Shown piece after piece: positions 10,556 through 24,000 of a stretch of 64,000 nt of DNA. The translations under genes and the position numbers were made by a program. The notes below the pieces were generated by a model. It was not told the DNA's origin and ran no database searches. It saw only the letters and a list, made by a program, of their open reading frames with translations. Positions within the stretch are counted from its first letter, which is position 1. The number at the start of each line of letters is the position of its first letter. Source of the DNA: Rhexocercosporidium sp. MPI-PUGE-AT-0058 (lineage: Eukaryota; Ascomycota; Leotiomycetes; Helotiales); contig JAGTJL010000007.1 of assembly GCA_020746875.1 (NCBI GenBank), positions 1,054,001 through 1,118,000 of the forward strand, in the 5' to 3' direction.

Positions 10556-13500
10556 CTAGCTCTCTTCCATAATGCCAACATCGTTGCCGCTCTCCTCGCG
10601 CCATTCGCGGCTTCGCTCAGTCAATTTCTTGACACCGCCAACACGTCGAGCCCAGAGACTTTCTACTGGGGTGCGGAACGTGTATCCTCTCTGGCTGCTG
10701 ATTACACCGATGGCTTGAAGAACAGCTTTCCTACTATCTCTTCCGAATACTGCAGGGTGGTTGATCCATTCCAAGCTGGCTTCAAGTTCGGCATCAAGCG
10801 CGGCAACGGTACCGGGGTCGATACCAGGTGATGAGCCCATAGAAAGAGCATCGTTTGAGTGATGGCGATGGATGGATCCATTGGTGGTGTGAGCCGACGT
10901 AGGAGGCGATGGTGTGCGACGGCGATCAGGTGTAGCCGAAGTAGGCGATGATGTGTCTAAGCTAGCACCTGGTGACTTTGCATGAGGAGGAGGAGGAATC
11001 GGAGGAAGACCACCTTTCCCAAGACCCTTCAAGATGGAACGGGTTTCGTGAAGGAGATGCTGAGCGCGGTCATGTTGACCACGAGAGACAAGGGTAAGTG
11101 CTCGAGTGAGCATGTCAGAAGTGAGGAGCTCCATTCGTCGTTGTACAACGCTTGGATGAGGAGGAATAGGAGGGGTGTTCGGCCATGCGGACTTCTTTTG
11201 CTGTTGCGATGTCGGTGCTGGAAGCATAGTGATCGCCAGAAGGGAAGGACGAGGAAGGTGGGTAATTGTACCATCGCGAAGTATGTCGCCCCAGGTGAGG
11301 TCTGCTTGGATCAGAGGCACCTCTTCTATGGATACTGTTCGTTCATCCTCCTTGTCCAGCGGGCCGCCAAGAGCTTCAAGACCAGAAACAATCGACTCCC
11401 AAGGATCCTGAGGAAGTTGTTCTTGCGACGCATTGTCCGGTGCAATAACAAGTTGAACCAAGATATCTCTCTTGTCGCCAAATCTGAGATCACCCAAGGA
11501 AGCTTCGGCGTCTTTCCCGGTTGCACGTTTTGTAATCTGCAACGCACCGCTGATCTTGACGAATTTTGCCGGCGATCCTTCAGGCAGTCGCAATTTCAAC
11601 TTAACATTCTGGTGAGACATCGTTTGTAGGGCGCCCATACAGCCAGCAAGACATTCCCGAAGCATCATCCAATCCTTGACGTAAGTGTAGGAGGCCTTGG
11701 TTCGGGTGGACAACTCAATCATGGTGTCGGGTTTGTGGGTCATTCCAAGTCCGAACGAGTGAATGGCGATTCTGAGATGGTTAGACATGCATGGCCAAGA
11801 GGATGAAGGAACGACTTACTTTGCAGCCTCTGCTCTTGATACAACGAAATCAACACTCTCTGCATCCGAGGTTGATGAATCGCTGATCAAGAGAATAGTG
11901 GCGATCGGGTTGCTTGATTTCCGAGACATGAGTAGATCCATGGCAATATTGGCACCATCTACGACATCTGCTCGGTGACTCTTCTGTCCCACAGGTCGAA
12001 TTGATGCCAAGATATTTGACCATCCGTTCCAAGCTTTTGAAGTCATGCCTACCAAAGGAGCGGCTCCTCCGCTTGACCCAAAAGTAACCAGACCCATACG
12101 ATCACGCTCTCCGAGATTTTGTACCATGAATTTCAATGCGTCCCTGACAAGGCTGATCTTCACGCCTTGCATCGACGAAGATACAGGAATGACAACAACA
12201 ATATCAACTGGAACGTGAATTGCCGCGGGCAGTCGCATGCCTCGAGCGCTGGTGTATTCAGTCGGAGCAGTGGTGACAGATCGAGGTCCACCATACGATG
12301 AGGAGTTGACCGAAGACCCACGCTTTGGGTTCGATACTCGTTGCCAATCCTCTTCATCCGTTTCCGACAGATCGTACTCAGGGCTTCGAATGGGAGATCC
12401 TTCAACAGCGTTCAAGTCCAGGAGAGCTTGTTGCCAAAGCTTCAATTGGTTTCTGTTATCAAATCTGAGGTGGAAGGAAGGTAGCTCGGCCACTGATAGA
12501 CTCAGAGTCAAAACGTTCTCGTCTGCTGGTCGAAGATTAGACATCGTGATCTTTTCCGTTTGGCCAAGGTTGCTTTTACCGCTTCCTGATTCGATGACTT
12601 CATTCAGATGCTTCTTGATAAGTATCGATCCCTTGAGTGTGCATCGGGTGTTTTTCCTCGGTGAATTCTGGTCGTCCCACTGCGGTGGCATCGCGACCTT
12701 CTTTTCCTTTACACAGATGAGCATCTCGGCGAACAAGAAGCATTCCAGTTCCTGCCAAGACTGCTTGTCCTTGCCAACTCGAATAGTACCGTACAAACGT
12801 AGCTTGCCGAATCTGTCTTCCAGTTAGATCCAGAGCTTCAAGAGCATTGACATACAAACCTTTCAAAGTCCAAGCCATGCCAATTGTCTACTCTGTTTCG
12901 AAGATTTTCGGTGATTTCCTCCAACACCTCCGGTTGCTCATATGGATAGAAGCGTGGCGCACTCTGTGCTGGTGATGGTGGCCTCGCGTAAGTGTCCTCG
13001 GGTCGCATGGAAGGTAGAGGGGGTGCTGATCGAAGATCATCAGGATCGGGCCGCCATTTGTTATCAGGAACCTCAATCGTGATCAGGCAGGTAAGGGTTT
13101 GCTGTTGCCGGGAGCGATTCAATGTTGGGAACTCTGATCGAACGCTCACGGATGGAGGTGGTATTGGATTCCTGGCAACGCTGGCTCTTGGGCTCATCAA
13201 GCTCGTTTCCGTCGATTGAACATCATAGTCATGGCGACGTGGTGGTCCACTAACGGCAGTTTCTGGATAACCAACTGATGATGCTGGACCAGTTGCCTCC
13301 GAGTCGTTTCGGCTGTGGGATATTCTCGAAGGTGGAGCGTATCTTCCTGCTCGTTCCCGACTATCCCTACTATCTCGACTGCTTCCGTTGTTGCTGTCCC
13401 TGTTGTTGCTGTCTCTCGAATCTCTGCTACTGTCTCGATTGTCTCGAGGGAGTTGTCTCGTGTTCGACTCTCTGCTCGGAGGTCGTACAGTCTGGCTGTC

Positions 13501-14359
13501 CCAAGCAGTGGGTGTAGGGGTTTGTTGTGATCTGACGGATTGGTCGCTAGCTGACACTGACCGCACGATACTACTTAGCTTTTCTGCATGACAGACTCAT
13601 CAGCTACCTGATATGGAAGAGGGAGACGAACCGCTGCCAAATTTCTTACCAATGTCAAGAACATTGCCTCCTCGACTTGTGTCTAATCCCAGTGGCGCGT
13701 TGCAGGTCGGACAATACTGCGACTCGAATTCCTTGATGTATTCGTAGAAGCAGGCTTCGTGAGAGACATGGCCACACGAGAATTGGAGTATCCTCTCCCC
13801 GCGAAGTGTATGTTCCAATGGCTCCTCGCACACAGCGCACTCGCTCCCAACAAAGGTCCTCTCCCGCCGTGTACGGCTCCGGTCTGTATCCAGCATACCT
13901 GCCATTCCACCGCCCGCACGCTTGCGCAGCTCACTCGAACCTTTGCTTTCCTGGCTGTACCGAGTGTTGATGGTCGAGGCCAGCGAGCTGCGAGAAGTGC
14001 CTCGAGTATGGTCGTTGTTGATAGGAGGTGAATCTGCAGAAAAATTCTGGGTCAGTCGATGCGGAGCAAGGTCAGATCATTAATTGTTCAGGCAGGTGAG
14101 GGGCGGAGTCGAGCATGGAAATGGAATAGGTAGTACTCTTTTTTAGATGGGAAGCTGCAACGCGGACTCCACCAGCACCAGGTGCTTCCCTGTCCTTGTT
14201 CTCTCGCCTGCTGGCTCTTTTATCCGAATCGTCGAGCAGTCCAAGCTCACACAGGAGCGAAACCTGGTCCTTTCTTCTATTCGATCTCGGCTCGGTCTTG
14301 GGAGAGGCGGCTGAGGGTTCTCGATGGGAAAGAGTGAGACCAAAGAAGGTTTTCGACAT
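10556..14359 (-). CDS. RING-PH-vWA protein, Far1/Ste5-like MAPK scaffold candidate
   Basis: Five exons: 14359-14137, 14033-13650, 13583-12860, 12812-11820, 11771-10556; 1179 aa. Domain order: a RING finger at about 140-185 (C-A-V-C, then CGHVSHEAC, then CPTC); a long Ser/Arg/Asp-rich disordered part with SRDSRDSNN-type repeats; a PH-like domain at about 446-580; and a von Willebrand A domain at about 645-840. A Pro/Ser-rich tail follows, ending in a conserved-looking helical segment. RING-PH-vWA is the layout of yeast Far1/Ste5 scaffolds of the pheromone MAPK pathway. The vWA lacks the MIDAS aspartate (IPVSSSM instead of D-x-S-x-S), so metal-dependent ligand binding is unlikely, as in Ste5. 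The exon 2 donor is uncertain: I used GTAAGA at 13649, but a GTTCGT 18 nt further in gives the same frame plus six residues. Function is inferred from architecture. Confidence 0.8.
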
Positions 14360-15339
14360 GTAAAGATTGGGTGTCCACGTCTCCAGGAGACGGCTCTGGA
14401 GGGGGCGGGATGGAGATATCTGCCAAATGTCCCCGGCCCTAATGCGGGTGTCTGGGATAATAATGGCAAGGCGTGGCAGTGAAGGCTTTAGGCCAGTTAA
14501 GGTTTCGTAACTCCTGTTTCACGGTCGACAGCACCACTGTAGTGTAGAGCAAGTAGGGGACGGTATCACGATAGGGTAGGGTAGGGCAGTAGCGGACGAG
14601 CCTACGAGGCGACTGGCGGGAGATTCGATTCTGGAAGGTGGTGCTGTGTTTTGAAAGTGGATCGCGAGAAGAGTACAGTAGCCTTATGTATCCCACCAGG
14701 TCCGGCGAGCAAGGTCTTGGTGCTAATGCATATACCAGGCGAGTGATATTGGGGCGTGGAGGAGGCGGCGTGGACGATCAGGTACTGATTTGAGCGGAAT
14801 CGAGATGCAGAGCCGACCAGAGAGATCCTCGATGGATGGCGAGCAATGGCGCACTTCCGCTTCCCTTCCCACGTTGGCTGGACTGGCTCGTGGCCGTCGG
14901 GGATGGAGTTGGCAGTTGTGGTTCGAGCTCTTGGAGGTGGAAGTGGGCCGGGAGTGGAATATCCTAGTCGTGAGCAGGGGATTGGGCGGCGTAGGAGCGT
15001 GGTTGACAGGGTAGTTGTAATCAGGGGTCGTAGTCGTCGGCTCTGGACAGACACAGCAGGCAGTGGATGATGTCGATTTCGAGACGTCAAGCAGCATTTG
15101 GGGGTGGGTGTGTGGGTGATAAAAAGAGGGAGAGGAGAGAAGGAGGAGAGGAGGGGGGAGAAGAGAATGAAATCGAGTTGAACGAGTCTGGATAATTTAG
15201 TAATGGAGTTGACTGGGGGGGTCGGTGGTGGTGAGAGGACAGAAAGAGGAGGGGAGGGGGAGGGGCAAGAGCAAATGCTCGTCTCTCTCTGCTACCCCTG
15301 GGTATAGAACTGCGGATGGCAGAGGAAAGACGGATGGAT

Positions 15340-15412
15340 GGCGGGCAGGATTGGATTGGACTGGATTGGACTGGACTGAGGATGGAGACTGGGACTGGGA
15401 CTGGGACCTGGG
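15340..15412. repeat. GATTG/GACTG tandem repeats
   Basis: Interleaved short repeats of GGATTG, GGACTG and GGGACT. They lie in the purine-rich strand about 1 kb upstream of the RING-PH-vWA start codon. Confidence 0.7.
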
Positions 15413-15803
15413 CTAGGCTGGCTGGGACGACTTGACCGGATTCGAGTCCATGAAGGTTGAAGAAGAGAAGGAAGCAGCAGCAGCAGGGGACAGGGAACCG
15501 GTGCATCCATGGAATGAATGGAAGAGACAAGATCCTGGAGGGGTTGGAAGGGTTGGAAGACCGACCAGGGGTGAGCAAGGATGTGCCGCAGTTCCAATTC
15601 TTCAGTCCCGGCCGGGCTGCGTGTGGCTGTAAGTCAACTAACTAACTTCCAAGTAGGTCGTAGGTCGTAGTAGTTGGTACTACCAAGGGCACTCTTTCTA
15701 GACTGCCCCCCCCGCCCCATTCCCAAATTTGTCGTCGTCGCTCGGACTCTTTCTTTCTGTATCTCGTGGCCGGCCGGCCGCATTGGCAGATGGCGTTCGG
15801 TTT

Positions 15804-15827
15804 GGGGGGGGGGGGGGGGGGGGGGGG
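15804..15827 (+). repeat. G24 homopolymer
   Basis: Twenty-four uninterrupted G on the plus strand (C24 in the sense of the downstream minus-strand gene), within a GGAGG-rich context. Confidence 0.9.
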
Positions 15828-18794
15828 AAGGGAGGGGGTCGGTCATGGTCCCTTCTTCGTCATGGTCGCTAGGACTGTCGAATCGTGTTCGTACTGTTCC
15901 GGATGCTGGCAGAAGAAGACAGTGTGGTGTGGAAGGTTGATATGGGTTTTGGTCTCGTTTGAGGGGAGACGCGAGGAGAGGAGAGAAGGAAGAAAGTCTT
16001 GGGAACCTAGCCGAGCGAATGCCGCACACCTCGATCAATTAATTGACTTACTTCACTTCAGTACCTATATGTAAGTTAACCTACCTACCCCCATGCCTAA
16101 CAGATGCATCCATCTGTCTGTCTGCCTACCCAACGGACAACGCCGCCTTGATCTGACCTGCCTCTGTACTGACTGTACTGTAGGTGAAAGTAAGTGCTGC
16201 TGTCCTTCTAGCTGATCTGAGACGAAGTCACAGGGTACCCGGGTATTCTAGATATCCGCTTGGGCACCTGAGACATATCTATCAACTCGCTAGCTCGCCA
16301 GCTCGACATCGTGTGTAACACCAGTCGAGATTACAGTAGAGTACGAGAAGATACACTACACTACTGTACATCAGGCTTCGGCGCATGGCACGCTCTCTCG
16401 AAATCCCACCCAGAACGCCCCAAGATGCCCCGCAAAGAGGGTTCCTCTAAACCTCGCCTCCAAGCTTCCTGACTAACAACAACAACCTTCAGGCCTGCCA
16501 CAACTCCACTCCATAAAGTCAAGCAAAACACCTGCAGATACTTTGTGTATGTAGCGGGGCAAACTCTTGGTCTGCCCCCCACCAATAATCTCTCCCTCCC
16601 AGTTACACCTCGCGTCATCCATGTTCGCATTATTAGTCCCTTCTCCCGAGTCTTGATGTCTTGATAGAGCAAAGTGTGAGCTGCATGCAGGTCATTATCA
16701 GAACAGTTAGCCACTCCACTCCACTCTACTCCACTCCAGTCTACTACGGTACAGACGCCGGAAGCGACGGGGATTCGTCCTTGGTCAGTTAGAGCTGGCT
16801 GTTGCTAGTTGTTAAACCATTTGCACTATTTTGGTTCTCCCAAGAGCCTGGTGTTCAATCCTACATCTTTGGTCCTCCTTGTTCTCCTCCTTCGCTGTTC
16901 AAGTCGAATGTCCCAACTGCCATTATTGCTCTACCGACTCGTACCCTCTCCCCCTCAGCTGTTCAGTATTTTCAAGATTTCCTCCTGCAGCAATTCTGCA
17001 GCAGTTCTACACATGCCAGGTCCCCTCCTGTCAATTCAGGAGTTCCATTGGTTCTAAGCGAGACACTGAACCCCTGACTGACTGATATCCCAGTGTCCCG
17101 CTCTTCTGGAGCCACACTCCTCAATGCTTCTAGGGTGGTCAACATCCCAAGTCCCTACTCTATCCTGGATGACATGCGAGAAAGCCTGGAAGCGGCGACC
17201 CCTGACGGACGAGGCAGAGGGCGCTGGGAAAAGGATCCGGCTTCGTCGACGCCAGTTATCAGGTTGGCTCGCTACCAACTGCGACGTCCTCTGCTTTGAC
17301 ACCAACAAAGTCAATATCGGCTCATCCATCAGACAAACCCGCTGTCAACTAAAATCTGCAGGGTTCTATACCCGTCCTGTCTCTCAATTCTCTGAATCGA
17401 TCTATTTACCCATGAGCCAGTCTTCAGAAACAAAGTCAGAGCACTGACTGTACCTATTCCCAAAGCAGAGAGACATCACGCCCATGTTCTTTCTACTTCC
17501 AGTAGAGAAACCCGAGCCACGTTTTCTAGCGTACCGGCTGTGAATCATGTGCGACCCAGCAGCGGGCCTCTATCGATTTGAATCTCCGAAAGAACCATAA
17601 CTAGCTGGCTGGGTCCGAATCAAATACCTGACTGAGCCAGAATCAAATCTGTCCGGTGCTCAAAACGAAATTAGAAAGACGTCTGCTTTAGGTTTGTGAC
17701 TTTCATCCCTATCGATTCTTAACGCAAAGTAAGGAAACGGCTTGGGCTTTCCATCATCTCGGCAACCGCAGAGATGGGAAGATCTGGGGTTTGGCAAGGA
17801 AGGGAGTTGTTAGTCCAGACTTTGCGCGCCGCGGGCGAGCCTTCTTTAGCTTTGTAATTCGCGATCCTAGTCTCAGATTCTATACTTCCTGGTGCTTATT
17901 CATTCCATCTAGACCTGCTACTACGTTGTTTCCAGACTGGAAATGATAAACGAATTTTGGATAATCGTACGAAATGAGCTCTGAAATCTTCTCACTCCTC
18001 AACCTTGCGTTATAGGTGATCTCAATAAGACGTGGTATCCATTCCATAGTTTGGTACGCTACTTCGACATCTCCACTTTCACCAGCAGCTTAATCTGCAC
18101 AAGTAGCACAACCCCACTATCTGTCTCAGTGCGATCCAATTGCATAACAAGAACAGCTGAGACATCGGGTAATTCAGAGAAAATCAAACAGACAGATCTC
18201 AAGTGGGCAAAGAGGGGAGACAGATCTTCAAAAGGAACTGTTTCTATCTAACACCGCATCACCGCCTCAAAATCCACACAAACTCCAAGCAGAGAATGTT
18301 ATTGGAATTCTTGCCGAGTCAGAACTCAAACCTACTCCACCCAAAGCACGATTTCTAAGTCATCGGCACATTACCATGCACGTGGAGGGAAATCAAGAAC
18401 AGTAGGACAGAGACTGCATACCCAGGTACCAAACATGCACGATGCAACACCGCTCTCGCTGCAAGGACGGAAACATATACCAAAACGTCCAGACGTAAGT
18501 GCCGAACCAAATCTTTACTTTTTGTCTGCCCACTTGGGGTCACTAAGTTCATAGACATTCGATGTTTCGCAGCGGTACCCCTCTCTATCATTTCCTGTCC
18601 ACACCGCTCCGTCGGAATCAAATCACTCACTTCTTCTCCCCGGAGTGATGTGTACGGTGCCACTTCTTCGCTCCGTAAATGCCCCCGCATCCATATCTTC
18701 TCACATGTTTCTCCCCTCAAGCCTATCTTCCTCGTTCCAACTGCGAGGTTCTCCCCGATCGCTCTTCCAAAAAGCTCATCAAAACCAGAACCTC

Positions 18795-18832
18795 GATTCA
18801 TTCATTCATTCATTCATTCATTCATTCATTCA
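18795..18832. repeat. (ATTC)9 microsatellite
   Basis: Nine tandem ATTC copies. A 148-codon minus-strand frame starts inside the repeat and is regarded as spurious. Confidence 0.85.
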
Positions 18833-21057
18833 TATCATATATCAAACGTGCTCTAGCTGATCTTTTGCTTTTTCATGTCGATCCAAACACTTTTCACTAG
18901 CTCTGCATCACTTCTCGAACTCCTTCGCTTAGAGCTACTTCATCTCCTTTCCTTCCCTGCCTCCCGCTGTCAGGAAAAGCAAAGAAGATCCAAAAGCAAA
19001 GCCCAAGACATCTTCGGTAGCGCTACTACCTCCCGATTTACAATACCCGCCCGTTTACCGAGCTCAAAAAAGCAAAGCTGCATGGCTGCAGCTAGGCTAT
19101 GGTTCACCTTCCATACCCAATCAAGTAGGATAACTTCGATTTAGAGTTACATTACTCTACCGTGGAACATCTCGCAATCCGGCGCTCTTGTTCTACGCTA
19201 TATTTATTGCCCGACGAGCGAGCCAGTCTTCCGCACTTCCTGGCTTCTGCCGTCGATGCACCTTCCACAACCATCCATCCACTCACTCATGCAGCCTCTC
19301 CTCCCCGTCCCCAAGAAAATGCATCCATACTGACTGAGACGTACACGGCACGCTGACACCCAAAACAGTACTGGTACCAAAGCAACGGGAAGGAAACATA
19401 AACACGACGACGAAACCAGCAAAGAAGAGAGAAAACCCAACTGTCACCTGGCCATCCCGCGTCCATCACCCGCGGCCTAATTTGGTATTCGGCGCAATCA
19501 TGGCGACACGATGCAATACGACACGACACGGCACGGTGCCGAATCCTGACTGAGAGAGGGCGAGAGGGGGGAGCGACCAGGTACCGCAAGCCACAGAGAG
19601 TGATAACCAATCCCTCTCTCCATGGCTCTTGCAGCAAACGTCATATGCACTTATGGCGCATTAGCAGCGCACAAGACTAAACAAAAAGAAGAAGAGAAAG
19701 AAGAACAGAGGATGGCAAGGCAGTTCTCGGTTCGCCTCTCTCAGTTCCCCTATTCGCCGCCTTGTCTGTCCACCACATCTGAAGACTCAAAAGGTAAAGT
19801 TGAGCCGTAGTGGTGTGGTCAAGGGACAACCAACACGATCTCTGGGCGAGTGGCGCGCCGATTGATTGGTTTATTCGGGGAGATATTCTCCTTGCCACGA
19901 GGGAACGGCATGCACGTACCTGACTCCGACATCCTTCTAGAAGAATTTGAAACCTTCCATCCTTCCATATTTCCTTCTGTCTCACAAGGAAAGTGAAAAT
20001 CGCAACACCACACCACACTGCAGGACCGGGCCAAGCCATCTCCACCTTCAGCTCAGCCGGAGACCATCACCAGACCTTTATTTGCCTCCTTCACAAATCC
20101 CTCCCTTATCTCTTCTCCAAAACAGTGGTCCTCGCTGCCGGGATGCTAAACAAGGAGCCCAGCCATGCCGCAATGATGATCACGATCCCGTCTTCCAAGA
20201 CTCAAACCACGTTCTACAGATCTCTAGCAACACATGGTTTCCGAGCCCGTCCTCTAACTTGCATCACTAGCACATCAACGGCGTGAGAGACGGGCGGGAA
20301 AGGAGGACATTAATGTACATTTTCAGCCTAACTCCTGAACACCACGACTCGTGGAAGGCATTCGTGGAGGTTGCTTACCCACGATAGTTGGATGTTAAGT
20401 TCGTGATCATTGCGGGATCACAATCAAACTTCACGATCGATGTCGACGATCACTTTCTCTCACTTCCCGCAAATGCAGTACGCAAGGTGAGACATTATTA
20501 GACTTTGATCGATTCTCGTTTCACGAAGACTTCTCGGTTGTTATCAAACGAATCCAAACGCATTCCTTCTACAGTACAGTAGGGCTGTCTTCACACCATC
20601 ACGAAATTTACAACCTTACTCAGCATTGACTAGCTAAGTATCTCTACCTAGCTTTAGGTATCAATACCTCTCTCTCTACTCGCACAGGTATTCGTATCCA
20701 GTACTCGTGTTCCCAAATTCCCACTAACGCACATTGCTACAGTAGTTCCATCATTCCGCATCTCACTTGACATCATCCCTCCAGTTCCAGTTTCACCTGA
20801 TATGCACTTTCGCTTACAGTACTTTCGTTCCCCTCAACCCAACTTAATCCAAACTCAAACCCAGCCCAGCCAAGCGCACCGGATATTCCCCATTCCATTC
20901 CAACACCCAGGTTTCGAATTCCGACCAGTTTACTTACAGCGTCTGGTCCCCTTTCTCGCCTGGGCTACGAGCATTCTGCGCTCACAGCTTTTTCCCCAGA
21001 CAGGAACATGTTGCGAATCTATCTCGAAAGGATCTTCCTCCGGGGAAGGCACAGAGC

Positions 21058-21081
21058 AGGAACAGGAACAGGAACAGGAAC
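21058..21081. repeat. (GGAACA)4 repeat
   Basis: Four tandem GGAACA copies in the gene-poor region. Confidence 0.75.
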
Positions 21082-24000
21082 GCACCGAGCAGCTTCTGTA
21101 CGGAGTACCAGGACAAGGAAGCGAGTATCAAGTATAGAGGAGAGACAAAGCAAGCATGCAGCTCCGAAGTTCAATACCCAAACCAAAGCAAACCAGGTCC
21201 TCCTTCCCATCCCTCAACCCTTATCTCTCTCCAACGAACAATCGATCCATGATCCTGTCAAGAAACCTTAAATTCCAATCCAAGACCCTCCATCCCAGCT
21301 CGGGTTGGCTCCAAAACGTAAAAGCAGGATCGGCTTTCCCATCCGCATCCGGATCTATATCCCATATCCCATGCTCTTCGCCTCGCTAGTGAGCAAGCAC
21401 TCCCATGTTTGCCACTCTGCACGTCTACTCTTTCGGCACGCTAGCATTCCATCTTCAAAGTTCAAACCCTCTACTATCACAGGCTTCACAATCTCACCGG
21501 TCCTGAAAAGTCTATTGCAGTTGGTCTAGTCAGTCAATGCAGTCAACGAGAACGCTTCACGCCCTATCGCAACGATCCGGTCCCAAAAACCTCATCCCTG
21601 CCCTCCCTATCGACGGACGAGACTACTGTAGACCGACCAGCAATCGATCTTGGAGGCGCCACTCAAACCCATCGGAGGCTACTTTGGAGTACATTTACTA
21701 GCAAGTAGCTGGACGTGTCAAAGCGTAGTTTCTGCGATTGTTTTGATTGAGTGTTCTCATTCCTCTCTTCTCTCTTCTCACCTCATGCAAGTCAACCCGA
21801 TTCAGATGGATGATGACAATTATGTAGGTAGGCAGATGCTACTACTGCTACTACTGCTATTGCAAGATGCAGAATGTAGTCATGTTAGCTATTGAACGGC
21901 GGCTGGACATCAACAGCCAGGTAGTGTCAAGTGTGCGGTCTGTTGATACCCGATTCCGGTTTCGCTGGTGGTGGGGAAAATGAGGCTGAGTTGGATCTGC
22001 GGAAGTTTACTTGATGGCGGAACTCTAGGTGGTTCTGGGCCGCATGCTGTAGTTGTTGTGGAAGGTTCATCCTGAATGCTGTACTTGCTCCTTCCCAGCA
22101 CTGTTCATTGAAACACCGTTCGTTTACTGAAGTAGACTTCACTTCAAGAACTACTGTACGAACATTTGGAATACCCCGCATGAGCAAGCAACAATATTCC
22201 CAGCAGGGCGAAGTTTATTCAAGTTTTTCTCATCCCCATAAATGAACAGCCATCGTCATCCTGAACCTACAGTAGATCAAGAAGTACGAATATTAGCCCT
22301 ACAACTTTATCCAGGCCACATTCATACTATCATGATAAATCTCGCACCAATCAACCAACACTCAAGTGAGGTCCGATAGGGTAGCAATCGCATCTCACAC
22401 ATCATACGCAGATCACTAAGATCTGCGATGTGACACTGTATCAGAAATGTTACGCTGCAAAGCATGTGCTATCCATCATCGATCGAGTCTGGAACGCCTA
22501 TTCTATAGGGTCCGTATATCATAGGAGGAATGTTCGAATAAGGCTTCTGGAAGTAGATTGGACGGATGGATGATAAATCAATGCAGATATATACGATGGA
22601 TGTCCCGAATACTCGGTTGTAATTCGGATGTTTGTTTCATGGGGGCCATATAAATGATCTCGACACCATATCATATTCGCAACTCAATATAGTATTACAC
22701 CAGAGCAATCCCCAAGCATGACAAAACCTTAGCTACTCCATCGTAACTTTATGCTGACTTGCCCACGGCCTGTCAACAGTCCACAATGCACTCAAACAAA
22801 TCTCCGCCCGTCATCTCTCCCAGAAACAAAACAGAGTAATACGATACTCAAATAAGGGACCCCGAGAACCACAACAGAACACGGCTTAAAATGAGAAACC
22901 CGGAAAATCACCAAATAACTCCGTCTAATCTACCATACCTCCTCCACATCTCCGGTGCATCCAGCACCATTACCATCACAGTCATCCCCCGGGCTCCAAG
23001 CTCCCCAAAACTTAAAAGTCGCATGTCCGTTTCAGAAGGCCGAGCACATCCCCGCATGCACATCAAACCGCAAATCCCGGTCCTGCTATGGCTGTACCCT
23101 TCCTTCCTTGCAGCACCTCACTTGACTCCACAGTCCTAATCCCAATCCCAGAAAACCTGCACGAAGGCCAAACACACCGGGCCAGAGTTCCCTTCCCCGC
23201 CTCCTTCTCCCATCCTTCGCGGACAGACAACAAAAATAAACCTTTCAATTCTCCAAGCACGAAGTTCGTCCGCTCGCTTTTGCAATCCCTCCCTCAGCTA
23301 CTGTTAGTCGTTACAGATCCGCACTTATCTTCGTGTTTACAATTTAGAGTTTGAACCCGTGTTGAGACAACTGTGCTGTACGCTTCGGGGCTTTGTGAGA
23401 ATGGTCGCAGACATTTTCCCTTTCTCGTCTAGATCCGGGCGTGAAGTACGTACTTGGTCCAGGACAGGTTCGGATTCATTCAAGTGCTGGATGGAGGCTA
23501 GGCCTGGGCTTCGAATTGCATTATTGCCCCACCAACCAAAATCCTTCGCCAATGTACCCCACTGGGAAAACAAGCTCCAGGGCAAGTAAGCTTAGACAAC
23601 AACAAATGACCATCATACGGTACACCTAGAACCAAGAAGATCTATGGAGGAAGACAAGTAACCAACTCAACGCATCACTACATCACCCCCACCCCAAATA
23701 AATCCCTTCCCCTCACAGACCAAACCAACCAAAAAACACCAACATCGACACTCCGCACAGACACCGCACAGATCACCGTGCGCCGCCGGTCACATCCTCT
23801 CTCCAAAGACTCCAATCCATTGGCAAGCCGGCATTTGAATCTTCAACACTAATCGCCGCTTGCGCAGCAACACAGACATCTCCACCCAAGATCTCGAGTC
23901 ACCGACGATATGATTTGATGTGTTGCGCTGTGGTTTACTGGTAAGGTCAGGATAGAGGTTGAGGCTAAATGCAAGTAGCAATATCTGCGCCATCACTTGA

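Noticed and set aside
15087..15578. 163-codon minus-strand Ser/Pro-rich frame
   Set aside because: It results from pyrimidine-rich leader/promoter sequence upstream of the RING-PH-vWA gene; low complexity in all frames.
18355..18801. 148-codon minus-strand frame with a hydrophobic end
   Set aside because: Its start codon lies inside an (ATTC)n microsatellite and nothing else supports it.
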